This document shows, in pieces, positions 28,977 through 37,459 of a DNA stretch of 64,000 bases. The position numbers and the translations under genes are program-made. The DNA comes from Pleurocapsa sp. MO_226.B13 (GTDB lineage Bacteria > Cyanobacteriota > Cyanobacteriia > Cyanobacteriales > Xenococcaceae), in contig JASJEI010000002.1 of NCBI GenBank assembly GCA_030064795.1, positions 15,565 to 79,564 on the forward strand. Reading direction: 5' to 3'. The notes under the pieces are model-generated. The model had not been told where the DNA came from and did no database searches. It saw only the letters and a list, made by a program, of their open reading frames with translations. The number at the start of each line of letters is the position of its first letter. Position 1 is the stretch's first letter.

Positions 28977-30167
28977 GTGAATTCTGAGTTGTTTTATGGA
29001 ATTGCATTGATAATTTTGCTATCTCAAATAGTAGCCACAGCAATTTTATTATCTCGCTTATTAAAGGGAGCAACTAGGCGATCGCCTTTGAAACCCCAGG
29101 TAGCTAATCCCGATTTAATCGGTAAAGTAAGTGCAGTCGTGCCTACTCTCAATGAAGCCGAACGAATTGGCCCTTGTTTAGAGGGATTGAGCCGTCAGAG
29201 TTATGAATTACGAGAAGTAATTGTGGTCGATAGTAATTCTCAAGACGGCACGCAGAATTTGGTTAAAGCTGCGGGAGAAAGCGACCCTCGATTTCGTCTG
29301 ATGAGCGATCCTCCTTTACCTGCTGGCTGGGTTGGTCGTCCTTGGGCATTACATACAGGATATTTAAACATATCTCGGCAAAGTGAGTGGTTTTTGGGTG
29401 TAGATGCCGATACTCAACCTCAACCTGGATTAATCGCTAGTTTGGTTAGCGTTGCCGAAGCAGAAGGTTACGATCTGGTTTCCCTCGCACCACAGTTTAT
29501 TTTGCAGTATCCAGGGGAATGGTGTTTGCAACCTGCTTTATTAATGACTTTGCTGTTTCGTTTTGAGTCGGCTGGAGTCGATGCGGTTAGTCCCAGTCGG
29601 GTAATGGCAAACGGACAGTGTTTTTTGTGTCGTCGTTCGGTACTAGAAAAACTTGATGGTTATAGTACGGCTGCGGGTTCGTTTTGTGATGATGTTACCC
29701 TGGCAAGAAATATTGCGGATGCGGGTTATAAAGTCGGCTTTTTCGATGGCTCGCAGGTAATTAAAGTCAGAATGTATGAGGGTGCAAAAGAAACTTGGAA
29801 GGAATGGGGGCGATCGCTAGACCTCAAGGATGCTGCTGCTACTCCCCAGGTGTGGGGTGATGTTTTGTTTCTCTCGTGCGTACAAGCTTTACCCTTACCG
29901 CTGCTTTCGATCGGTTCTTACTTACTTTATTTGGGCAACACATACCCCACAATAATCGCTATATTTAGTTTAAATGCTTTCTTGTTGTTATTGCGTTACG
30001 GAATGTTAATCGCGATCGCGCCTTCTTATTCTGGTTTATCCTGGTTCTTTTGGTTATCTCCCCTTGCCGATCCGTTAGCGGTTTTACGCATTTTTTTATC
30101 CTCCCTGAACAAGCCAACCAAATGGCGAGGGAGGAGTTATGTTAAAGGAATGAGGATAGAGGAATGA
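28977..30167 (+). CDS. Family 2 glycosyltransferase, CruG-like (carotenoid glycosylation)
   Basis: The roughly 396-residue membrane enzyme has an N-terminal helix (about 8-30), a GT-A domain with SAVVPTLNEAERIGPCLEGL (about 52-71), VVDSNSQDGT (about 83-92), the metal DxD in LGVDADTQPQPG (about 136-147) and CDDVTLARNIADAGY (about 233-247), then three or four C-terminal helices. This layout matches the cyanobacterial 2'-O-glycosyltransferase CruG, which decorates myxol-type carotenoids, and also HpnB-like enzymes; CruG is my preferred guess. I prefer GTG 28977 as the start, since AGGAG ends 6 bases before it; a TTG 3 bases earlier is too close. Monocistronic. Confidence 0.75.
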   Translation: MNSELFYGIALIILLSQIVATAILLSRLLKGATRRSPLKPQVANPDLIGKVSAVVPTLNEAERIGPCLEGLSRQSYELREVIVVDSNSQDGTQNLVKAAGESDPRFRLMSDPPLPAGWVGRPWALHTGYLNISRQSEWFLGVDADTQPQPGLIASLVSVAEAEGYDLVSLAPQFILQYPGEWCLQPALLMTLLFRFESAGVDAVSPSRVMANGQCFLCRRSVLEKLDGYSTAAGSFCDDVTLARNIADAGYKVGFFDGSQVIKVRMYEGAKETWKEWGRSLDLKDAAATPQVWGDVLFLSCVQALPLPLLSIGSYLLYLGNTYPTIIAIFSLNAFLLLLRYGMLIAIAPSYSGLSWFFWLSPLADPLAVLRIFLSSLNKPTKWRGRSYVKGMRIEE

Positions 30168-30224
30168 GGACGAAAACAATAGCAAGACAATTGCCAGCTA
30201 TCTATACGCTCTCTAAACAGAGAT

Positions 30225-30446
30225 TTACTTGGCAACTGAAGGAATTTGGAAGGTTTTGGCTTTAGGTAGGGTTTTTCCTTGAGATTTAAATGATTTAATT
30301 AAAAATGTTAAAACTTTTTGGGCATTTGCCAAGGCTTGTTCGTAAGTTTCTCCGCAAGTATTGCGATTACCCCATTCTGGAAGACTAGCAACAAAACAAT
30401 TGTCTTTTTGTGACCATTGAATAATTATTGAGTAATTATCGTTCAT
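30225..30446 (-). CDS. HicB-like protein without HicA partner
   Basis: A 73-residue protein with the HicB/UPF0150 pattern: YSIIIQWSQKDNCFVASLPE followed by CGETYEQALANAQKVLTFLI. This is the partial RNase H-like fold that in complete systems neutralises the HicA RNase toxin. I chose ATG 30446 because AAGGAAG lies a suitable distance upstream; an earlier ATG would add 14 unlike residues. No HicA-like gene or C-terminal DNA-binding domain is present, so it is a solitary HicB, common in cyanobacteria and of unclear function. Confidence 0.82.
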   Translation of the reverse strand: MNDNYSIIIQWSQKDNCFVASLPEWGNRNTCGETYEQALANAQKVLTFLIKSFKSQGKTLPKAKTFQIPSVAK

Positions 30447-30550
30447 TATTATTAACTTCCTTATGATTACAAAGTAACTGATGTACATACATCATCTCTG
30501 TTATAACCTGTGGCATTTCATTTATCATTTATCGCTATCTCAAGATCGTT

Positions 30551-31429
30551 ATGAATAAATTACTAGTTACGGGTGCAAGTGGTTTTTTAGGTTGGAATTT
30601 GTGTCAATCTGCTTTAAATACCTGGGAAGTATACGGGACTTATTTTAGTCACGAAATTAAACTACCTGGAGTAAACTTATTTAAAACCGATCTCCGAGAT
30701 GATCGGGCGATCGCCGAGATCTTCCAAGCTATCCAACCCGATGCGGTAATACATACCGCTGCTGCCTCCAAGCCTAATTTCTGTCAAACTCATCCTGAAG
30801 AGTCTTATTCGATTAACGTTACTGCCTCGATTAATATCGCTCGTTTGTGTGGCGAATATAATATCCCGTGTGCCTTTACTTCTACGGACTTAGTTTTTGA
30901 CGGGAAAAACCCTTTTTACACTGAAAGCGACCCCGTTTCTCCTATCTGTTACTACGGCGAACAAAAAGTAACAGCCGAAGAAAAGATGAGCGAAATCTAT
31001 CGGGCGATCGCAATTTGCAGAATGCCTTTGATGTTTGGTTTGGCTTCTCCTGTCTCCTCTAGCTTTCTTCAGGGAACGATCGACGCTCTTCAAACTGGTA
31101 AAGAAATCAATTTATTTGTGGATGAATTTCGTACTCCTGCTAGTGCTACTGCTGCCTCTCAAGGATTATTATTGGCAATAGAACAAAAGGTTCGAGGAAT
31201 TTTACACTTGGGAGGAAAAGAAAGAATCTCTCGTTACGATTTTGGCTTACTCCTGGCAGATAAATTACAGTTGCCACCAGAACTAATTAAGTCAGTCAAG
31301 CAAGCAGATGTAGTCATGGTAGCACCGCGATCGCCCGATACTTCTCTAGATAGCAGCAAGGCTTTTGCCCTTGGTTATCAACCCTTGTCTTTAAACGAAG
31401 AATTAACCAACTTGTTGCTAAATTATTGA
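30551..31429 (+). CDS. RmlD-like sugar-nucleotide reductase (SDR family)
   Basis: The 292-residue cytosolic protein is an extended short-chain dehydrogenase. It has the nucleotide loop TGASGFLGWNLCQ (about 7-19), IHTAAASKPNFCQTHPEESY (about 71-90), the conserved Ser/Thr of FTSTDLVFDGK (about 111-121) and the catalytic YYGEQK (YxxxK, about 136-141). These are features of dTDP-4-dehydrorhamnose reductase and related NAD(P)-dependent enzymes. No rhamnose pathway genes are adjacent; the glycosyltransferase just upstream on the same strand might use the resulting sugar, but that is inference. Confidence 0.85.
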   Translation: MNKLLVTGASGFLGWNLCQSALNTWEVYGTYFSHEIKLPGVNLFKTDLRDDRAIAEIFQAIQPDAVIHTAAASKPNFCQTHPEESYSINVTASINIARLCGEYNIPCAFTSTDLVFDGKNPFYTESDPVSPICYYGEQKVTAEEKMSEIYRAIAICRMPLMFGLASPVSSSFLQGTIDALQTGKEINLFVDEFRTPASATAASQGLLLAIEQKVRGILHLGGKERISRYDFGLLLADKLQLPPELIKSVKQADVVMVAPRSPDTSLDSSKAFALGYQPLSLNEELTNLLLNY

Positions 31430-31637
31430 CACAAGAATTAAGTTTGACAAGTTGCAAGACATATTTAGTATGGGGAAAGAAAATAAAGATAGACTAAAAA
31501 ATCAACAAAACAAAAAAGCAGGGAATTAGGGAAGTAGGGGATTCCCCTCCCCAAATCCCCAAGCCCCCAAGCCCTACACAGGACGGAAATTCATGCGCCA
31601 ACCCACATAAATTTCCGTTTTGTCTAAAGTCCAAAAG

Positions 31638-32021
31638 TTAAAGATTGGAGTGAGGACATTGTCCGGCATCTATTGATTCTACAGTTTTGGCAATTGAGTC
31701 TTGTTTTGATGAGTGCGACACTCGCTCTATATCTACTGCTTCTTCAAAATGATGGCTCTCAATAGCTGTCTCTAGATCGAGTAAATTAGCTTCTTGAATT
31801 ATTTGCTCTAATTCTGGAGTCGGCGAGCCACCATCAATAGCTTCAACCAATGTTGATTCTGAGGTTTTACCTGGCACTGGTACTGTTAGGACTGTTTCTC
31901 CTGAAAATCTCAGTAAAGATTCAGGAGGCATACCGCCATTGATTGCATTTCCCATTTCAGCTCCAGCAAGGTTGGTGGTCTGAGTGTTTTGGCTGTGTTG
32001 GTCTCCGATTATGGTGTTCAT
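31638..32021 (-). CDS. Small acidic protein with three internal repeats, partner of the subtilisin
   Basis: A 127-residue protein of unknown family. It contains three copies of a short motif: NAINGGMPPESL (25-36), EAIDGGSPTPEL (60-71) and ESIDAGQCPHSN (115-126), spaced by acidic segments. No signal peptide and no membrane segment; a single cysteine (Cys 122) lies in the last repeat. It is transcribed with the leaderless subtilisin gene (148-bp gap, same strand, downstream). The double-glycine spots and the C-terminal repeat suggest a protease substrate, inhibitor-like partner or peptide precursor. This is inference from layout only. Confidence 0.65.
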   Translation of the reverse strand: MNTIIGDQHSQNTQTTNLAGAEMGNAINGGMPPESLLRFSGETVLTVPVPGKTSESTLVEAIDGGSPTPELEQIIQEANLLDLETAIESHHFEEAVDIERVSHSSKQDSIAKTVESIDAGQCPHSNL

Positions 32022-32169
32022 ATCTCTTTCTAATTAATTCATAATTGACCTCTAGTGGTTTGCAACTAGATAAAATACACCCTCTAAAAATAGGATTAAA
32101 GGTGGCGAATCTGAGGGACAAGATATTCTCCTCGAGCTTTCCTACAATACCTGCCCCATCAGTTTACTG

Positions 32170-33906
32170 CTACCAGCCTAGCACCGCATAACGAGCCTCG
32201 ATGTTGACCTCAGCTGTGCTAACATTGGTGATGCTAATCCAGTAGGTGATATGTTCGTCTGAAGCTCTTTCTACTTGTACCTCCCACTTGATTTGAGGAT
32301 TTCCTGGATTGGGAGTCATGGGTACTACAGTCCAAACAACGTGCCAGTGGGCTGGCCAGCGATATGTAAACCAGCGACGAGTTTGACCTGCCGGAATTGT
32401 TCCGTAGAACTGAACTCCTTCCCATTCTCGCGTATAAAGAGCAGCCGAAATTAGTTGGCGCAGATTGGGACGATTGCCAATCCGTTGAGTACGTGGTCGT
32501 CCTGGCGTATCTTGTTGCGGTGAACCCGTACTACGTAGTAGCTGCCTTGCGCGTGCGGGACTTAAAGGAATACGTCGGCGAGCTCTCAAGACTCCTTGAA
32601 CACAGGCTAAAGCACCAACAACAATCGGCGAGGCACTAGAGGTACCACTAAATCGATCCGTATACCACAAATTTTCACTACCGCCACCTTGTAAATCACC
32701 GTATCCGCAAGTAGTGACTTCCCGTCCCCATCCCTGAACATCAAGTCTTGCTCCATAGTTTGAAAAAGACAGGCGGGAGCGATCTGATCCATGGTCGCGA
32801 CCATGAGTACCTGGAGGCGGCGCACCAGCTCCTACCATAACCGCACCAGAACTAGGGTTGACTGGATTAAATGGGTTTTTCCAAGAGTTGGGAAAGCCGT
32901 TTGGTCGATTATTGTAGAAGGGATTGTCTAAATTTTCACCGCCATTGCCTGCTGCCTCAACGACAATCACTCCCTTGACCGTTGCATAGCGAATTGCAGC
33001 GAAATCATCAGGCCAAAACTCCAGGGGTAGATAGCGGTTACGAGGACCAGTCCGTTGGAGTTCAATCAGGACAATATCGCCTGGCTTCGATAAGTTAGCC
33101 GCTTGATGAATCGCACCAGCCGAACCTAGACCTCCAAAAATTGAAACCCCGCGTACGTTAGCGTCTGGGGCAATACCCGTACAACCAAAAGAATTGACAT
33201 CGGCACCAAACTCGCCAATTACTGCTGTTCCATGGTTTCTCCAGCCCAGATCGGTCGATGGCGTACCGCCAACAATTCCTCCCTGATTTTGGCTCAAATC
33301 TTCATGGGTAAATCGCCAAGCACCCTCAATGTCAATAATTCCAACCCCTCGACCTCTGCCGCCAGACAGAGTCCAAGCATAGTGGGCATCAATTCCCTCA
33401 GGAGCAGAATTCAGATAACCTTGGCGACTAGTATAGTTGGGAGTTACTGGCGGTGCCTCACTACTAGCAGGCATCATATCGTTGAGTGCTTCTACAGATT
33501 CCTCTTTCTCAACTGCTTCTTCTAGCATTACTGCTAGTTGAGCAGCAGATTTGACATAAGCAGCTTCCACAAATTCTAGTCCAGATAAACGTGTTGCCAG
33601 TTCGTCTAACTGTTCATCCCCTGCCCTTACCCGATAATGATTTGATAGGTCTGGCACTCTTTCTCCAGTAGTAGAAGCTAAAGATGCAGCTTCCTGCTTT
33701 AACCGCTCCTCGCTCACTCCGAACAGCGGCTCTAAAGTAGCATTTTCTAAGTTAAGTAGATTGACAAGGGGGGTAACATTTTCTCCAGTAACGGAGGTCA
33801 CCTGTTCCTTGGTTGCTCTTAATCCTGCCTCAGGTTTTGTAATAACGATGAGTTCGCGCTCCATCAGACTTTCTGGTGCTGTCAAGGAGTTATTTATATC
33901 AGTCAT
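32170..33906 (-). CDS. Subtilisin-family serine protease (S8) without signal peptide
   Basis: The 578-residue protein has the complete triad: D192 (VGIIDIEGAW), H225 (WRNHGTAVIGEF), S423 (FSGTSSASP), plus the oxyanion asparagine N321 (EAAGNGGEN). Residues 1-155 form an acidic propeptide-like region without Sec signal. After the catalytic domain (about 170-490) a C-terminal beta domain of about 90 residues follows (REWEGVQFYGTIPAGQTRRW...). A clear GAGAGG ribosome binding site precedes ATG 33906. The absence of a signal suggests an intracellular or non-classically exported protease. The small repeat protein downstream is its probable partner. Confidence 0.9.
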   Translation of the reverse strand: MTDINNSLTAPESLMERELIVITKPEAGLRATKEQVTSVTGENVTPLVNLLNLENATLEPLFGVSEERLKQEAASLASTTGERVPDLSNHYRVRAGDEQLDELATRLSGLEFVEAAYVKSAAQLAVMLEEAVEKEESVEALNDMMPASSEAPPVTPNYTSRQGYLNSAPEGIDAHYAWTLSGGRGRGVGIIDIEGAWRFTHEDLSQNQGGIVGGTPSTDLGWRNHGTAVIGEFGADVNSFGCTGIAPDANVRGVSIFGGLGSAGAIHQAANLSKPGDIVLIELQRTGPRNRYLPLEFWPDDFAAIRYATVKGVIVVEAAGNGGENLDNPFYNNRPNGFPNSWKNPFNPVNPSSGAVMVGAGAPPPGTHGRDHGSDRSRLSFSNYGARLDVQGWGREVTTCGYGDLQGGGSENLWYTDRFSGTSSASPIVVGALACVQGVLRARRRIPLSPARARQLLRSTGSPQQDTPGRPRTQRIGNRPNLRQLISAALYTREWEGVQFYGTIPAGQTRRWFTYRWPAHWHVVWTVVPMTPNPGNPQIKWEVQVERASDEHITYWISITNVSTAEVNIEARYAVLGW

Positions 33907-34090
33907 AATTAAACCTCTCTTCGCGTTTTTTCAAAACGAAATAGGCAATGCTGAACTTCAACTGCTTAATTCATGCAGTCAGCGACTATTCCGCTCTTTT
34001 TATCTCGATTTAACTGCTTCTATTAAGCTATGCAAAGATTGTGAGAAACTTGTGTGCCGACTTAAATGTTACATAAGTTTATTTTGATAA

Positions 34091-34291
34091 ATGCAGCGAT
34101 CAAAATATCTATCTCAAATCAATCAAGTGTTAAATGAGTAAGTTTCAGGTTGGAATCAACAAGATGCCAATTTACTAGAAAGTATCTGGAATTTCGATCG
34201 CGATCAAACGACTTATATTCCTGTAGAATCTGAGGATATTATTCAGGGTGAAGATAACATTGTTCAATACTATCAAAATGCAACCCTATAA
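34091..34291 (+). pseudogene. SnoaL/NTF2-like protein remnant with in-frame stop
   Basis: The frame from ATG 34091 to TAA 34289-34291 is broken by TAA at 34139-34141. It reads MQRSKYLSQINQVLNE, stop, then VSGWNQQDANLLESIWNFDR and VESEDIIQGEDNIVQYY. The pattern (YxxxW...DxxxLxSLW) is that of SnoaL-like/DUF4440 proteins, but only about half of the usual 120-130 residues remain. The 3' half is missing. Decayed, non-functional. Confidence 0.6.
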
Positions 34292-34408
34292 TAATTATCT
34301 GTTTTGATTATATTCACAGATAACCATGAATCTATAGTTCTCAGCCAGATTTGTGGTTATTTGCAATCTAAATATTTATTTTCTCATTTGAAGCTTCAGC
34401 GTCCTACA

Positions 34409-34837
34409 TCAATCGGATTTGGAGCTTTTCGTCATTTTCTGATTTTCCTTTAAAAGTAATATAATCGCTCCCAATTCCAAAACTAGTGCAGCGATCGCCG
34501 TTGAGGTAAGTTTTAGTAGTCCCCCGTCTGCTGTCTCAAAAGATCCTGCAATAATACTCAAATAGGCAGAAACAATATCGGTTAGATCGATAGCAACACA
34601 GCCAATCAAAAGCAGCTTAATCACAGTTCGATCTGCTAAGACAACTAGTATCGAAATTACCAGATCTCTAATCGCCCAAGCACGAATAGCGTAAGGCATT
34701 TGAGGATTAGAAGACCAAGAAATTCCTACTGCTTCCATAAACCAATGAGGTGTTGCATAACCAAAAGCACTTAAACTAAAGCGAATAAGGCACATCAGTC
34801 CAATTAGCAAAGCAACATACCGAGTTTGACCTCTCAT
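34409..34837 (-). CDS. Four-helix membrane protein of DUF4267-like type
   Basis: A 142-residue protein with four hydrophobic segments (about 7-25, 50-68, 72-96 and 105-130) separated by short loops. The loop FGYATPHWFMEAVGISWSSN and the AIRAWAIRDLVISIL segment resemble DUF4267-type small membrane proteins, whose function is unknown. It is divergently transcribed from an HxlR regulator 117 bp away, so it is likely the regulated target. The C-terminal tail is Lys/Ser-rich and presumably cytoplasmic. Confidence 0.65.
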   Translation of the reverse strand: MRGQTRYVALLIGLMCLIRFSLSAFGYATPHWFMEAVGISWSSNPQMPYAIRAWAIRDLVISILVVLADRTVIKLLLIGCVAIDLTDIVSAYLSIIAGSFETADGGLLKLTSTAIAALVLELGAIILLLKENQKMTKSSKSD

Positions 34838-34892
34838 TTTGCTCCTCCAATAAATATTTCCAACTAGCTTAGCTAGACATTAAATCTTTTAG

Positions 34893-34925
34893 TTACTAAA
34901 GTAAAGTAGTTACCTTTAAGTAAGC
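34893..34925. promoter_or_regulatory. Candidate HxlR operator
   Basis: Between the divergent membrane-protein and hxlR-like genes are two adjacent near-palindromes: TTACTAAAGTAA and GTTACCTTTAAGTAAG. HxlR/MarR-type dimers bind such inverted repeats. The position in a short shared promoter region fits autoregulation together with control of the neighbour. Confidence 0.45.
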
Positions 34926-34954
34926 AAATTACTACATAGAAAGCCTTGAAGTAT

Positions 34955-35269
34955 ATGGTAAAACCTGAATATGTTCCTTTAGAAAAGCTGCTCAATCAAA
35001 TTTCAGGAAGATGGACGATGTACATTTTGTGGATTTTAGACACCAATGGAAGATTACGTTTTGGAGAATTGAAGCGCGAAGTTGAAGGAATTTCCACTAA
35101 AGTCTTAACAGAGAGATTACGGATGTTAGAAGAGATCGGTATTATTTACCGCAATTACGAACCGACAATTCCACCAAAAGTTAGTTATGAATTGACCGAA
35201 CGCGGAAAAGAGTTGTCCGAACCACTTTATCAACTCTGCGATCTAGCCTCACGTTGGTATGGCAATTAA
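34955..35269 (+). CDS. HxlR family transcriptional regulator
   Basis: The protein is a winged-helix regulator. From ATG 34955 it has 104 residues with the HxlR pattern: LLNQISGRWTMYILWIL (about 11-27), LRFGELKREVEGISTKVLTE (about 34-53), RLRMLEEIGIIYRNYEP and YELTERGKELSEPL. An in-frame TTG 9 bases upstream is less likely than the ATG. There is no cysteine of the redox-sensing YodB type near the N-terminus. Members act as small-molecule or redox-responsive regulators, often of the divergently transcribed neighbour, here the four-helix membrane protein. Confidence 0.88.
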   Translation: MVKPEYVPLEKLLNQISGRWTMYILWILDTNGRLRFGELKREVEGISTKVLTERLRMLEEIGIIYRNYEPTIPPKVSYELTERGKELSEPLYQLCDLASRWYGN

Positions 35270-35464
35270 AAAAGGCTGGCAAAATTAACCAAAGTAGTTT
35301 GCCAACCAATAGCTAATAAATGACGTTCCAAGATCTATAGCAATATGCACTCTTTGTTAGGACACTTATTACTTATTACTTATTACTCACGAGTAATTAA
35401 ATTAGACTGGTTCTAAATTTAGAATAATATCGCCTTTCTCAAATAGGTGAGATCCAAAATTTTC

Positions 35465-35665
35465 CGAACTCCCGTACAGACAAGGCATGCCTGTCTTGGT
35501 GCGTGACCGAAAGGAATCCTTTAGGGCGTTCCCTTGCGCCTACATGCGGCTAAAGCCTTTGTGTCGGCGCGGGGGTGGATAGGGGGACTTATTTTAGTTG
35601 TCTTAATCTATTCAATAGTTAACTGTTCTTAGTTAAAAGTCCCCCATCCCCGCGCACCGCTTGTC
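35465..35665. repeat. Cluster of dispersed palindromic repeats
   Basis: Between the HxlR gene and msrB lies about 450 bp without a gene. It holds CGAACTCCCGTACAGACAA (about 35466-35486), whose reverse complement recurs around 50549-50567. It also holds a hairpin around GGCATGCC and a large imperfect inverted repeat: CGCGGGGGTGGATAGGGGG (35569-35587) against CCCCCATCCCCGCG (35641-35654). A TTTAGGGCG piece resembles the 52-bp repeat family. No coding potential. Confidence 0.6.
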
Positions 35666-35722
35666 TCTCCGAACTTATCTCAACCGAGATGTATTTCACG
35701 CTTTTCGAGAATTGCTATATCC

Positions 35723-36133
35723 TTATTGTTTGGGAACAAACTTAAGAGATACCCCATTCATACAGTAGCGTTGACCAGTAGGCTGAGGCCCATCGCCAAA
35801 CACATGACCTAAATGTCCGCCACAACGACTACAGTGTACTTCGGTTCTGGTCATAAATAAAGAGCGATCGACACTAGTCTCAATGGCATCTTCTAGAGGT
35901 TGATAAAAACTGGGCCAACCAGTACCGCTATTAAACTTAGTCTCAGAACTAAATAAAGGTTGACCACAACCAGCACAAAGATAAGTCCCCTCCTCGTAAT
36001 TTTTATCTAAAGGACTGGTTCCCGCTCTTTCTGTACCGTGCTTGCGTAATACGCGAAACTCTTCAGGGGTCAGAGTTTCTTTCCATTCTTGTTCTGTTTT
36101 TTGAACTTCGTATTGATTTTGGGAAGTTGCCAT
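35723..36133 (-). CDS. msrB: Peptide-methionine (R)-S-oxide reductase (MsrB)
   Basis: Repairs methionine-R-sulfoxide in oxidised proteins. From ATG 36133 (chosen because the conserved sequence begins with MATSQNQYE) it has 136 residues. It shows two CxxC zinc pairs ([11 protein letters not shown] and [11 protein letters not shown]) and the active-site cysteine in [11 protein letters not shown] close to the C-terminus. GWPSFYQPL and the [11 protein letters not shown] stretch are family-typical. An upstream ATG would add 11 poorly conserved residues. Monocistronic. Confidence 0.95.
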   Translation of the reverse strand: MATSQNQYEVQKTEQEWKETLTPEEFRVLRKHGTERAGTSPLDKNYEEGTYLCAGCGQPLFSSETKFNSGTGWPSFYQPLEDAIETSVDRSLFMTRTEVHCSRCGGHLGHVFGDGPQPTGQRYCMNGVSLKFVPKQ

Positions 36134-36222
36134 AATGATTGAATTAATAATTGTAAAGAATTGCAAACATTATTATTATGACGCGAGTTGTAGAAAAATG
36201 AGCTGGAGGAATTAAGATCCCC

Positions 36223-37317
36223 TTAAGCCAGAGGAAGGCAGAAGCGGAAAGCACTGCCTATACCTAATTGACTGGATACTTCGATCCGACCTCCTTGTAG
36301 TTCGACTAGACGACGAGCGATCGCCAGACCAATTCCCGTTCCTCCTGAATGACTAGAGCGAGAAGGATCGGCACGCCAAAAGCGTTCAAAAATATATGGC
36401 AGGTCTTCTTCGGCAATACCCACTCCCGTATCGATGACCGAGATCCAGACTTGGCGGTGGTGTTTATTTGCCTTGACGGTTATCGAACCAGTTTCGGTGT
36501 AGCGAATGGCATTACCCAATAAGTTGACTAAAATTTGTTCGGTGCGATCGCGATCGGCAACCACGGGGGGCAGATCTGGGGGACAATCTAATTTTAGACT
36601 CGGCCCTTCTTCCAACAATTGATCGGCAAAGCGATCGACCAATGAAGCCAGTAAAGGATATAGTTGTAGGGGTTGAGAATCAATTGATAGATAGCCTGCT
36701 TCTGCTTTAGAAAGTTCTTGTAAATCGTGAATTAATCTTTCTAAACGTCTAGTTTCTCTAACCAAGCGTAAATAAAGTTCGGGCGTACCGTCTATTGTGC
36801 CATCGGCTAATTCTTCTAAATAACCCCGCACCACAGTCAGAGGTGTACGTAATTCGTGAGTAAGATCGCCGATCAATTCTCGTCTTCGCTGTTCTACATC
36901 TCCTAGGCTGCTAGCCATCGAATTAAAACTAACACCGAGTTGATTTAATTCTGGTATGATACTTTCAGGAACTCTTTCGGCGAGGTTTCCTGCTGCAAAT
37001 TTTTGGGTAATACATTTCATTTGCTTCACAGGTTGAGTAATGCGCTTGGAGGATAAATAGCTAAGTCCTCCTGCTGCACTTGCACCAACGATTACCGATA
37101 GAATAGCACTTCGGTTCCAAGCATTTTGAAAACCCTCAACCAAATAAGTACGAGCGGAACGCACGGTAAAAATACCTCTACTTTCTAGTTGTTCTAGACG
37201 TAAAACAAACATTCTGGGCGAAGAGACTTTGGCGATGATCACGAAGCTACCTAAACCCACCATCATAACTAGTAAGTGAGAAATAAATAGACGCGCTCCT
37301 AAACTCAGTTTGGGCAT
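36223..37317 (-). CDS. Sensor histidine kinase (BaeS-like)
   Basis: The 364-residue membrane kinase has two transmembrane helices (about 9-30 and 70-88) around a very short periplasmic loop of about 40 residues. It continues with a HAMP domain (about 88-140), HisKA with phospho-acceptor H154 (LTHELRTPLTVVRGYL), and a full HATPase: N-box ILVNLLGNAIRYTE (about 262-275), G1 DTGVGI, F-box PYIFERFWR, G2 GGTGIGLAIARRL. All catalytic parts are intact. No response-regulator gene is adjacent in the window, so it is an orphan here. The short sensor loop suggests it responds to membrane or cell-envelope state. Confidence 0.9.
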   Translation of the reverse strand: MPKLSLGARLFISHLLVMMVGLGSFVIIAKVSSPRMFVLRLEQLESRGIFTVRSARTYLVEGFQNAWNRSAILSVIVGASAAGGLSYLSSKRITQPVKQMKCITQKFAAGNLAERVPESIIPELNQLGVSFNSMASSLGDVEQRRRELIGDLTHELRTPLTVVRGYLEELADGTIDGTPELYLRLVRETRRLERLIHDLQELSKAEAGYLSIDSQPLQLYPLLASLVDRFADQLLEEGPSLKLDCPPDLPPVVADRDRTEQILVNLLGNAIRYTETGSITVKANKHHRQVWISVIDTGVGIAEEDLPYIFERFWRADPSRSSHSGGTGIGLAIARRLVELQGGRIEVSSQLGIGSAFRFCLPLA

Positions 37318-37459
37318 GATCGATAACGTTTTTTATAGTAATTATACCGATATATAGACCTTGCCCAAAGTAAATATAGAGATTAATACGGGCATTATCT
37401 TCGAGCGATTAAATTACAATTAATCTGTGTATTTTTATGTTTATAAATCCAATATATAG

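Noticed and set aside
30225..30446. Complete HicAB toxin-antitoxin system
   Set aside because: No HicA-like frame exists on either side of the HicB-like gene.
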